Origin: Nonlabens arenilitoris
GTDB lineage: Bacteria > Bacteroidota > Bacteroidia > Flavobacteriales > Flavobacteriaceae
Direction of reading: 5' to 3'
DNA length: 64,000 nucleotides
NCBI RefSeq assembly: GCF_002954765.1
Contig: NZ_MTPW01000001.1
Span: 2,059,501 to 2,123,500 of the forward strand
Below the pieces are notes generated by a model. That model searched no databases. It was not told where the DNA came from and worked only from the letters and a program-made list of their open reading frames with translations. Made by a program: the position numbers and the translations under genes. Numbering within the stretch: the first letter of the stretch is position 1; each line of letters begins with the position of its first letter. Shown here piece after piece: positions 52,970 through 60,006 of the stretch.

Positions 52970-53259
52970 TGGCAGATAAACTAAAAATAAAGATTTCAAT
53001 TGCAGATCGTGTTTATCCACTGACCATAGATCCTTCTCGTGAAGAAGGTTTGCGTAAAGCAGCAAAAAATATTGAGGCGATGATTAAACAGCTTGAAAGC
53101 AGTTATGCAGTAAGGGATAAGCAAGACGTTCTAGCAATGTGTGCTCTTCAATTTGCTGCAAAAGCTGAACAAATAAATATAGATAGTAGTGAAGATGTAG
53201 CCCAGGCACAAGAACAGTTAGAAGTCTTGAACCAGCTATTATCACAACAATTATCTTAG
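52969..53259 (+). CDS. zapA: Cell division protein ZapA
   Basis: A 96-residue protein starting at GTG 52969 (VADKLKIKISIADRVYPLTID); the reading from 52945 adds residues from another frame context and is rejected. The ZapA beta-strand start is followed by EEGLRKAAKNIEAMIKQLESSY and a C-terminal helix. ZapA binds and bundles FtsZ at midcell. It is translationally coupled to the coiled-coil gene before it. A 6S-like RNA follows, as in E. coli, where ssrS is downstream of zapA. Confidence 0.9.
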   Translation: MADKLKIKISIADRVYPLTIDPSREEGLRKAAKNIEAMIKQLESSYAVRDKQDVLAMCALQFAAKAEQINIDSSEDVAQAQEQLEVLNQLLSQQLS

Positions 53260-53285
53260 TCGTTCTTTAAACATAAACAGTTACT

Positions 53286-53453
53286 ACCTGCACTTGTTAC
53301 ATTTTTTGGTGAACTCAACACATAATTCTTTAAAAAAGGTGAGTCGTGGTTGTAAAAGCAAGCCGGACATATGGGCCGGATCCTTGATCAACCAGTTAAC
53401 CTTAAACTTTATTTAAGGAGTTCATTCAAAACACAACTTGTGCAGGTTTTTTT
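53286..53453 (+). ncRNA. ssrS: 6S RNA (flavobacterial type)
   Basis: The zapA-rny gap folds into one long interrupted hairpin. ACCTGCAC (53286-53293) pairs with GTGCAGGT (53440-53447), which is followed by seven T. GTGAACTC pairs with GAGTTCAT further in, then an A/T-rich unpaired region, then GTGGTTG with CAACCAG, and an apical stem CAAGCCGG / CCGGATCCTTG. This terminal stem, central bubble and apical stem are the layout of 6S RNA, which binds RNA polymerase. The position after zapA supports it. The exact 5' end is not certain. Confidence 0.8.
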
Positions 53454-53467
53454 ATATATAATAACCA

Positions 53468-55051
53468 ATGGAAACATCAGTAATGACACCAATCATATAT
53501 GCTATCGTAGCATTAATAGTAGGTCTAGCAATAGGCTACTTCATAGCAAAATCTATCGTTGAAAAAGGCAAAGCCTCTCAACTTATAGCCGATGCACAAA
53601 AGGAGGCAAAGTCTTTAATTAAAGAAGCCCAAGTAGAAGGCGAAAAAATTAAAAACGAAAAAACCTTCAAAGCAAAAGAAAAGTTTATTGAACTTAAATC
53701 GCAACATGAAAAAGAAATCATGAACCGCGAAAAAAAGATGAGTGATGCTGAAAAGCGTACTAGAGATAAAGAATCTAAAGTGTCTAGTGAACTTGCTAAA
53801 ACTAAGCAATTAGAACAAAAATTGTCTAGTAAGATTGAAGAGCTAGACTCAAAAAGAGATTCCATATTAAAAAAGCAAGCCGAAGTTGAAAAGATGCACG
53901 AGTCACAAGTGAAACAGCTTGAAGTGATCAGTGGGATGTCTGGAGAAGATGCTAAAAAACAATTAGTTGAATCTTTAAAAGATAAGGCAAAGACAGAAGC
54001 GATGAGTATTGTACAAAGTACTATCGAAGAAGCAAAACTAACGGCAACGCAAGAGGCTCGCAAAGTAATTATCAATACTATTCAACGTATTGGGACTGAA
54101 GAAGCTGTAGAAAATTGTGTGTCTGTTTTTAATCTTGAATCAGATGATGTCAAAGGGCGTATCATAGGACGTGAAGGTCGTAATATTAGAGCCATTGAAG
54201 CAGCCACCGGTGTTGAGATTATAGTGGATGACACTCCAGACGCAATTATTCTTTCTTGTTTTGATTCTGTACGTAGAGAGGTGGCGCGTTTATCACTACA
54301 TAAGTTAGTGACTGATGGACGTATTCACCCAGCAAGAATTGAAGAAGTAGTTGCAAAGACTAGAAAACAAATTGACCAAGAAATTGCTGAGGTTGGAAAG
54401 CGCACAGTAATCGATCTAGGGATACATGGTCTGCATCCAGAATTAATTAAGATGGTAGGTAGAATGAAGTATCGTTCTTCTTATGGTCAGAATTTATTAC
54501 AGCACAGTAGAGAAGTAGCAAAACTATGTGGTACCATGGCAGCAGAATTAGGACTGAATCCTAAACTTGCAAAACGTGCCGGACTGTTGCATGATATAGG
54601 TAAGGTGCCAGAAACTGAAGATGAAACTCCTCACGCAATCTTAGGTATGAACCTAGCTGAAAAGCATGGTGAAAAGCCTGAAGTTTGTAATGCAATAGGT
54701 GCTCACCATGATGAAATTGAGATGACATCATTACTTTCTCCTATCGTACAGGTATGTGATGCTATAAGCGGTGCGCGTCCAGGAGCTAGACGCCAGGTGC
54801 TAGATTCATATATACAACGACTAAAAGATCTTGAAGAAATTGCATTTGGATTTAATGGAGTAGAAAAAGCATATGCTATACAAGCAGGTCGTGAATTACG
54901 TGTCATTGTAGAAAGTGAAAAAGTAAGCGATGATAAAGCGGCGCAATTATCTTTTGAAATCTCACAAAAAATACAGACGGATATGACCTATCCTGGTCAG
55001 GTTAAAGTTACTGTGATAAGGGAAACTAGAGCTGTTAATATAGCTAAGTAG
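53468..55051 (+). CDS. rny: Ribonuclease Y
   Basis: A 527-residue membrane-anchored endoribonuclease that starts mRNA decay. An N-terminal helix (about 9-28, [19 protein letters not shown]) is followed by a long coiled coil (about 35-190), a KH domain ([20 protein letters not shown]) and an HD domain with [13 protein letters not shown] and AHHDEIEM. The length and order of domains are standard. It lies directly after the 6S-like RNA and may start at the terminator-proximal end of that unit. Confidence 0.95.
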   Translation: METSVMTPIIYAIVALIVGLAIGYFIAKSIVEKGKASQLIADAQKEAKSLIKEAQVEGEKIKNEKTFKAKEKFIELKSQHEKEIMNREKKMSDAEKRTRDKESKVSSELAKTKQLEQKLSSKIEELDSKRDSILKKQAEVEKMHESQVKQLEVISGMSGEDAKKQLVESLKDKAKTEAMSIVQSTIEEAKLTATQEARKVIINTIQRIGTEEAVENCVSVFNLESDDVKGRIIGREGRNIRAIEAATGVEIIVDDTPDAIILSCFDSVRREVARLSLHKLVTDGRIHPARIEEVVAKTRKQIDQEIAEVGKRTVIDLGIHGLHPELIKMVGRMKYRSSYGQNLLQHSREVAKLCGTMAAELGLNPKLAKRAGLLHDIGKVPETEDETPHAILGMNLAEKHGEKPEVCNAIGAHHDEIEMTSLLSPIVQVCDAISGARPGARRQVLDSYIQRLKDLEEIAFGFNGVEKAYAIQAGRELRVIVESEKVSDDKAAQLSFEISQKIQTDMTYPGQVKVTVIRETRAVNIAK

Positions 55052-55073
55052 ACTGGTTATGTTTTCTTAAACT

Positions 55074-55106
55074 AAAAAGAGCGCTGCATCATGCAGCGCT
55101 CTTTTA
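55074..55106 (+). terminator. Rho-independent terminator of rny
   Basis: Near-perfect stem AAAGAGCGCTGCAT / ATGCAGCGCTCTTT with a one-base center and a T-run. Confidence 0.92.
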
Positions 55107-55116
55107 TTATAAAGTA

Positions 55117-55150
55117 AAACTCTAGTCGCCCCTACACGTCTAGAGTTTTC
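55117..55150 (+). terminator. Second hairpin with T-run after rny
   Basis: Stem AAAACTCTAG / CTAGAGTTTT around a 14-base loop TCGCCCCTACACGT, followed by TTTTCTTATT. A terminator, or the 3' end of a small RNA. Confidence 0.6.
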
Positions 55151-55291
55151 TTATTGATCACCTTTTTACAGGTGCTCATTTGCATAATAATTAGTGATTT
55201 GATTTAAAATAAATCTCTCACAGCTTTTTAATTAATGCGTACTTAAAAAGTTTTGCTTAATTACTACGGTATAAAGTTAAGAAAAACTAGC

Positions 55292-55324
55292 TCAAAAAAA
55301 TACCCTTTATAGGGTATTTTTTTT
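55292..55324 (-). terminator. Rho-independent terminator of the aldo/keto reductase gene
   Basis: Stem AATACCCT / AGGGTATT with A and T runs; on the minus strand it ends in a T-run just after the gene ending at 55360. Confidence 0.88.
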
Positions 55325-55359
55325 GTAACAAGTTTATTTACATTAGTTTAAACATTTGT

Positions 55360-56307
55360 TTATTCGTCATATATGTTTTTGTAACCTTTCTCTTCAACTT
55401 CAAAAAACTTACCGGTTACATACCTATAATGTTCGTCCAGTTGTGCTAGGTCTTTTAAATCGTCCTTATCTAATTGAAGTCTTGCAGCCTCTAGGTTCTC
55501 TTTAATTCTACCTGGATTAGTTGATTTAGGTATTACTGCAGTTCCACGTTGTGCAGACCAGTTAATTAGCACTTGCGCTGGCGATACGTTATGTTTACTT
55601 GCAATCTTTTGAACGGCTGTTTTTTCAAACATATTAGGTTCATTTTCTTGCTTCATACCATCAGATCTATCTCCACTACCTAATGGTGAATAGCCCGTTA
55701 AGTGAATACCTTGTTTGCTACAGTATTCAAATAGATCGTTTTGTTGTAGTAATGGATGCAGTTCCACTTGATTCATTTCTGGTATTTCACCAGTATTTGC
55801 AATCAGTTCTTCTAATTTTTGCTTACTAAAGTTAGAAACTCCTATATGTTTTGCTAGACCTTTTTCTTTAAGTTGACTCATCGCTTTCCATGTCTCAGAA
55901 ATAGGTGCTTCTTGTGGTGTTAAATAATCTTCAGGACCTTCTGGTGATTGTACGTCTGGTTTAAATGCAACTGGCCAGTGTATTAAATATAAATCTAGAT
56001 AGTCTAGTTGTAGGTCATTAAGGGTTTGTTTCATTGCTGGCTCTACATCTTGTGGTAGATGTGCATTGTTCCACAATTTTGATGTTATCCATACATCTTC
56101 TCTTTTAATCTCTCCTTTAGAGAATACTTCATTGAATGCTTCACCTATTTCTTTTTCGTTGCCATAAATAGCAGCGCAGTCTATGTGTTTATAACCAGAT
56201 TCTAAAGCGCTAATTACAGCATTTTTAACCTCGCCTGGTTTTGATTTCCATGTTCCTAAACCTATAGGGAATAGCTCATCGCCATTTTTAAATTTTAAAG
56301 ATTTCAT
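55360..56307 (-). CDS. Aldo/keto reductase
   Basis: A 315-residue NADPH-dependent reductase from the ATG at 56307 (MKSLKFKNGDELFPIGLGTW); 19 upstream codons to 56364 include a palindrome remnant and are rejected. The AKR signature GYKHIDCAAIYGNEKEIGEAF contains Asp and Tyr of the catalytic tetrad, SKLWNNAH the Lys and LDLYLIHWPVAF the His. The C-terminal VIPKSTNPGRIKENL binds NADPH. Broad aldehyde reduction is likely; the substrate is unknown. Terminator at 55292. Confidence 0.92.
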   Translation of the reverse strand: MKSLKFKNGDELFPIGLGTWKSKPGEVKNAVISALESGYKHIDCAAIYGNEKEIGEAFNEVFSKGEIKREDVWITSKLWNNAHLPQDVEPAMKQTLNDLQLDYLDLYLIHWPVAFKPDVQSPEGPEDYLTPQEAPISETWKAMSQLKEKGLAKHIGVSNFSKQKLEELIANTGEIPEMNQVELHPLLQQNDLFEYCSKQGIHLTGYSPLGSGDRSDGMKQENEPNMFEKTAVQKIASKHNVSPAQVLINWSAQRGTAVIPKSTNPGRIKENLEAARLQLDKDDLKDLAQLDEHYRYVTGKFFEVEEKGYKNIYDE

Positions 56308-56331
56308 AAGTCTTAGTTTTTTTATAAAGTT

Positions 56332-56347
56332 AGCTTTCGCGTAAGCG
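56332..56347. repeat. Palindrome copy with two mismatches
   Basis: AGCTTTCGCGTAAGCG; differences at positions 1 and 11. It lies in the gap between the aldo/keto reductase start and xerD stop. Confidence 0.6.
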
Positions 56348-56394
56348 AGATAAAAGTAATTCAACTACTTTGACATAACTTTAATAGAATATAA

Positions 56395-57291
56395 CTAAGC
56401 TCTAGGATGATGTTTTTCCATGATTTTAGTCAAGTGCGCGCGGTCGACATGCATATATATTTCTGTGGTGGTGATGCTTTCATGTCCTAGCATCATTTGA
56501 ATAGATCTGAGGTCAGCGCCGTTTTCTAAGAGGTGCGTGGCAAATGAGTGTCTGAAAGTGTGTGGACTAATTTTTTTTGTAATACCGGCCTTAATTTTAA
56601 GCTCTTTTATAATGTGAAAAATCATTGCTCTAGTCAGTCCTGCACCACGTCTATTAAGGAAAAGAGTGTCTGTATGTTGTGGTTTAATAGGTATGTGGCA
56701 ACGTATCTCATCTCTATAAAGATTGATAACGTTTATAGTAAATTCTCCTATAGGTATAAATCGTTGTTTATCTCCTTTACCAGTTACCTTTATAAAGCCT
56801 TCTTCAAAAAATAGGTCACTTATCTTCAGTGTAATGAGTTCACTCACGCGTAGTCCACAACCGTACAATGTTTCTAGTATAGCACGATTGCGCTCGCCTT
56901 GTGGTGTAGATCGATCTATGGAATTTATTAGTGAGTCGATCTCGCTGGTACTTAAAGTGTCAGGTAGTTTGCGACCTATTTTAGGCGATTCTATTAATTC
57001 TAGTGGGTTGTCTTTTCTATAATCTTCAAGAATTAGATAATTAAAAAAAGCTTTTAAACTGCTTAAAGCTCTCGCTTGTGATCGAGCAGATACATTTTTT
57101 GCGAGTTCATAAATATAATCTCTTATGGTATCTGTGGTAATGTGAATAGGTGATTGAGATATCTCATGTTCTGTCAACCATGTAATAAGTTTTTCTAGAT
57201 CGCGTCTATAAGCTTTTATGGTATTATCTGCTAGACTGCGTTCCAATCTAGAGTATGTCAAAAAGTCCTTAATGCTGTGTTCCCATTTCAT
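56395..57291 (-). CDS. xerD: Site-specific tyrosine recombinase XerD
   Basis: A 298-residue recombinase that resolves chromosome dimers at dif. An N-terminal SAM-like core-binding domain (about 5-85) is followed by the catalytic domain with GCGLRVSELITL (first Arg), HTFRHSFATHLLENG (His244, Arg247), LGHESITTTEIYMH (His270, nucleophile Tyr279). All catalytic residues are present and the length is standard. The neighbour aroQ and no element ends nearby argue for chromosomal XerD and against a mobile-element integrase. Confidence 0.9.
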   Translation of the reverse strand: MKWEHSIKDFLTYSRLERSLADNTIKAYRRDLEKLITWLTEHEISQSPIHITTDTIRDYIYELAKNVSARSQARALSSLKAFFNYLILEDYRKDNPLELIESPKIGRKLPDTLSTSEIDSLINSIDRSTPQGERNRAILETLYGCGLRVSELITLKISDLFFEEGFIKVTGKGDKQRFIPIGEFTINVINLYRDEIRCHIPIKPQHTDTLFLNRRGAGLTRAMIFHIIKELKIKAGITKKISPHTFRHSFATHLLENGADLRSIQMMLGHESITTTEIYMHVDRAHLTKIMEKHHPRA

Positions 57292-57461
57292 AATTGTAAA
57301 GGTAGAAGTATTACCATTTATAAATTAGGATAATGAGGTTGTGTTAATTAAAAATTAATACATCGGCTTAAAAGGTTGACAGTTAATAATTGGCATTTTT
57401 CAATTAACATCCTTTAAGACTCCTTATATTTTTTTTAATACATACCGGTTTAGGACGCAAT

Positions 57462-57469
57462 TATATTTG
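57462..57469 (+). promoter_or_regulatory. Putative -7 box of the beta-barrel gene
   Basis: TATATTTG, 28 bases upstream of the ATG at 57498. An alternative TTG start at 57467 lies inside this box and is therefore unlikely. Confidence 0.55.
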
Positions 57470-57497
57470 CATCAAACTAATAAAAAATCAAAATATT

Positions 57498-58105
57498 ATG
57501 AAAAAATTGCATTAAGTTTAATTTTAGGAGTATTTGCTTTTGGAGTATCATCAGCGCAAGAAATTGATTTTGGGGTTAAAGGTGGTGTTAACTTTGCAAA
57601 ACTAACAGGAGATGATGTTGAAGACGCAGATGGAAGAACAGGTTTTCATGTAGGTCTTACTGGAGAGTATATGTTCAATGACACCTTTGGATTACAAGGT
57701 GAGGTAGTATATTCTACTCAAGGATTACAGTCAGAAACTACAATAGCTGGTCAAAATTTTGAGCGTGTTATAAAATTAGATTACATCAACGTACCAGTAT
57801 TGGCTAAATTCTACATAGCTGATTCTGGATTTTCTATTGATGCAGGACCACAAATAGGTTTTTTAGTCAACGATAAAGATGAAATTAATGGAGAAATCGT
57901 CAATGAAGAACTTAATGCAGAAACTATCGATCTAAGTGTAGGTGGTGGATTAGCCTATAAATTTAAAGAAGGTACGTCTCTAGAAGGATTTAACGTCAGC
58001 GCACGTTATATGATTGGATTAAGTAATGTGTATAAGGATAATGATACCTTTGGTGATGATATTACTAATTCAAATTTACAGATATCATTAGGGTACAAAT
58101 TCTAA
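57498..58105 (+). CDS. Outer membrane beta-barrel protein (PorT-family type) with a broken start
   Basis: The reading frame from 57500 encodes an outer-membrane barrel of about 202 residues: IALSLILGVFAFGVSSAQ, then EIDFGVKGGVNFAKLTGDD, YINVPVLAKFYI and a C-terminal ISLGYKF. A matching ATG at 57498 is out of frame: it is followed by six A, giving MKKLH and a stop. With seven A it would read MKKIALSLILG, a normal signal peptide. So either one A is missing from the sequence or the gene is off. The in-frame TTG at 57467 is in a promoter box and gives a poor signal peptide. A terminator follows. Confidence 0.78.
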
Positions 58106-58126
58106 GGAGATTATAAACGACAATTT

Positions 58127-58154
58127 AAAAAGCAGCCTTATGGCTGCTTTTTTT
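58127..58154 (+). terminator. Rho-independent terminator after the beta-barrel gene
   Basis: Stem AAAGCAGCC / GGCTGCTTT with a four-base loop and T-run. Confidence 0.9.
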
Positions 58155-58160
58155 GTTTCA

Positions 58161-58176
58161 CGCTTTCGCGAAAGCG
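58161..58176. repeat. 16-bp palindrome, exact, intergenic
   Basis: CGCTTTCGCGAAAGCG in the 18-bp form, between a terminator and the aroQ start (22 bases). Confidence 0.95.
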
Positions 58177-58198
58177 TAATTACCAATATCTTTAAACC

Positions 58199-58618
58199 AT
58201 GAAAATACATATCATTAATGGACCTAATTTAAATCTATTAGGGAAGAGAGAACCAGAAACTTATGGTTCTAAAAGTTTTGAAGAATACTTTAGAGAGTTG
58301 CAATTTGCTTTTAAAGAAATTGAGCTTTCATATTACCAGTCAAATGTTGAAGGAGAACTAATTAATGAATTACATGCTGCTCAAGAAAATGGAGTAGATG
58401 GTGTGATTTTTAACGCTGGTGGTTACACGCATACATCAGTTGCAATAGGCGATGCTGTTGCTGGTATAAGTGTTCCTGTGATTGAGGTACATATCTCAAA
58501 TGTGATGGATCGAGAAGAGTTTAGACATGTTTCCTATATTTCAAAAAATGCCGCTGGGATCATTAGTGGTTTTGGACTCAAAGGCTATGAACTAGCCATT
58601 AAAAGTTTTAAGTTATAA
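58199..58618 (+). CDS. aroQ: 3-dehydroquinate dehydratase, type II
   Basis: A 139-residue enzyme of the shikimate pathway (3-dehydroquinate to 3-dehydroshikimate). IIINGPNLNLLGKREPETYG-type start is seen as INGPNLNLLGKREPETYG (with catalytic Tyr in the final YG), then SNVEGELINELHAA, FNAGGYTHTSVAI and VIEVHISNVMDREEFRH with the catalytic His. Length is standard. The xerD gene lies divergently upstream beyond the beta-barrel gene. A terminator follows. Confidence 0.95.
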   Translation: MKIHIINGPNLNLLGKREPETYGSKSFEEYFRELQFAFKEIELSYYQSNVEGELINELHAAQENGVDGVIFNAGGYTHTSVAIGDAVAGISVPVIEVHISNVMDREEFRHVSYISKNAAGIISGFGLKGYELAIKSFKL

Positions 58619-58650
58619 AAAAAGGCCACTAGTAATAGTGGCCTTTTTAA
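58619..58650. terminator. Bidirectional terminator after aroQ
   Basis: Stem AAAGGCCACTA / TAGTGGCCTTT with a four-base loop and flanking A and T runs. Confidence 0.92.
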
Positions 58651-58669
58651 TAATGTCTAGAACTGATCT

Positions 58670-59014
58670 CTACCAGTTGTCAGAAAGTATTTGAATACCA
58701 TCAACTAGCCACCATATACCTATACCACCTAAAGTGATAATGAAAAGTACATTCCAGTACCATGGGCTACCTAAGTACCATCTGTGAGCAGCAAATCCTC
58801 CTAAAAAGAACCATAAAGCAGCTGCAATCCACATCTCTTCATCTAGTGCCGCAGCAGCTGGAGAAGAAAGAGTAACAGTTGTAGTAGATTCCTCAACAGT
58901 TGTTGACGTGTTAACTGTAGTAACAACGTTGCGTTCTACTGGGAAAGAAGCAAAACTTAATGTGCTTACCAGCATGAAAATGCTCATAAGAGCAAGAGTC
59001 AGTTTAGTTTTCAT
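58670..59014 (-). CDS. TM2-domain membrane protein
   Basis: A 114-residue protein. A signal peptide (about 1-23) leads to a Thr/Ser/Val-rich linker and a TM2 domain with WFFLGGFAAHRWYLG (about 68-82) and a second helix WNVLFIITLGGIGIWWLVDGIQIL. The TM2 domain is a two-helix module of unknown function; the His/Arg/Tyr in AAHRWYLG is characteristic. It is divergent from the next secreted-protein gene. Confidence 0.85.
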   Translation of the reverse strand: MKTKLTLALMSIFMLVSTLSFASFPVERNVVTTVNTSTTVEESTTTVTLSSPAAAALDEEMWIAAALWFFLGGFAAHRWYLGSPWYWNVLFIITLGGIGIWWLVDGIQILSDNW

Positions 59015-59059
59015 ATTAGAAAATTTAGTTAGTTATATTTACCAAATATATAATTTATA

Positions 59060-59950
59060 ATGAATAAGAACCTTTTAATTATAGTAATCTTGTTTTCTGT
59101 CATATCAAACGCTCAAGAGCATGAGTATTTAGGTTTTTTAAAATTACCAGACAGTACCTTTATATCTTATAAAGTTAATTTTACTGAAAACAATGGGTTA
59201 ATTAAGGGATACTCTTATACAGATATGAATGGAGATCACGAGACTAAATCCTCTATTGTTGGTCGATTTAATGATCGCAAGAATACCTTAGAGTTCAGAG
59301 AAGTTTCTACTATTTATACCAAGTCTGATATTACTGAACTTGATTTTTGTTATGTATACTTTACTGGTAAAACCAGAAAACTTAACGGTAAGGCTGCTGT
59401 AGAAGGAACTTTTAAGAGTTATTATGACGATTTAACAAGTTGCATTGATGGTGAGTTAAGTCTTAACGCTGCTGATAAAATTGAAAAGCGAACAGAGCGA
59501 TTTGAAAGATTGGTTGCAAAGTCTAATAAAATTGCAGATAGTACCAAGCAAAAAATAGACATGAATCAATTCATGAGCCGTTTTGAAGATAACAGGTTGA
59601 AAGGTGGCGAAAAGGTAAATATTATATGGAATCAGGATTATTTAAAATTGATGATTTGGGATCCCGGAACTGTAGATGGTGATATTATAAAAGTGACTTT
59701 AAACGGGAAAGATGTTTTATCATCATATAGTACGGTAAAGAAGCAAAAGGAAATAGAACTGCAACTTACTAATGATGTTAATACAATCACGGTCACTGCG
59801 CTAAACGAAGGTAAAGAAGCTCCTAATACTGCAAAAATCAAATTATCTGATGGAAAAGGAGAGACCATCGATCTATTATCAAGTCTTATAGTAGGTGAAG
59901 AGGTTAAACTTGTCTTTTATAAAGAAAAGCCTGAAATCGATAAAAAATAA
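59060..59950 (+). CDS. Secreted protein of unknown family
   Basis: A 296-residue exported protein with a signal peptide (about 1-18, LIIVILFSVISNAQ). The mature part is beta-rich: EYLGFLKLPDSTFISYKVNF, EFREVSTIYTK, and later VKLVFYKEKPEIDKK at the C-terminus. No domain is recognised; the C-terminal half (WNQDYLKLMIWDPGTVDGDIIKVTLNG) resembles a beta-sandwich. It is a single gene closed by a terminator shared with lpdA. Confidence 0.6.
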   Translation: MNKNLLIIVILFSVISNAQEHEYLGFLKLPDSTFISYKVNFTENNGLIKGYSYTDMNGDHETKSSIVGRFNDRKNTLEFREVSTIYTKSDITELDFCYVYFTGKTRKLNGKAAVEGTFKSYYDDLTSCIDGELSLNAADKIEKRTERFERLVAKSNKIADSTKQKIDMNQFMSRFEDNRLKGGEKVNIIWNQDYLKLMIWDPGTVDGDIIKVTLNGKDVLSSYSTVKKQKEIELQLTNDVNTITVTALNEGKEAPNTAKIKLSDGKGETIDLLSSLIVGEEVKLVFYKEKPEIDKK

Positions 59951-59988
59951 AAAAAGCCTCAATTTCTTATTGAAATTGAGGCTTTTGA
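59951..59988. terminator. Bidirectional terminator between secreted protein and lpdA
   Basis: Long stem AAAGCCTCAATTT / AAATTGAGGCTTT with flanking A and T runs. Confidence 0.92.
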
Positions 59989-60006
59989 TTTATTATCAAT
60001 CTTACT

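Larger units (their letters stand above)
55052..55359. other. Gene-free stretch with several hairpins
   Basis: 308 bases between convergent rny and an aldo/keto reductase gene. It holds three terminator-like hairpins (listed separately) and a fourth small one, CACCT-tttTAC-AGGTG, near 55161-55176. No open reading frame of note, no tRNA and no palindrome copy was seen. The hairpins after the rny terminator could belong to a small RNA. Confidence 0.6.

Noticed and set aside
56308..56364. Upstream ATG of the aldo/keto reductase
   Set aside because: Adds 19 residues not found in the family and includes a palindrome remnant; the ATG at 56307 starts the conserved part.
56395..57291. Tyrosine recombinase as part of an integrated element
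   Set aside because: Neighbours are housekeeping genes, no direct repeats or cargo are seen, and the length and motifs fit XerD.
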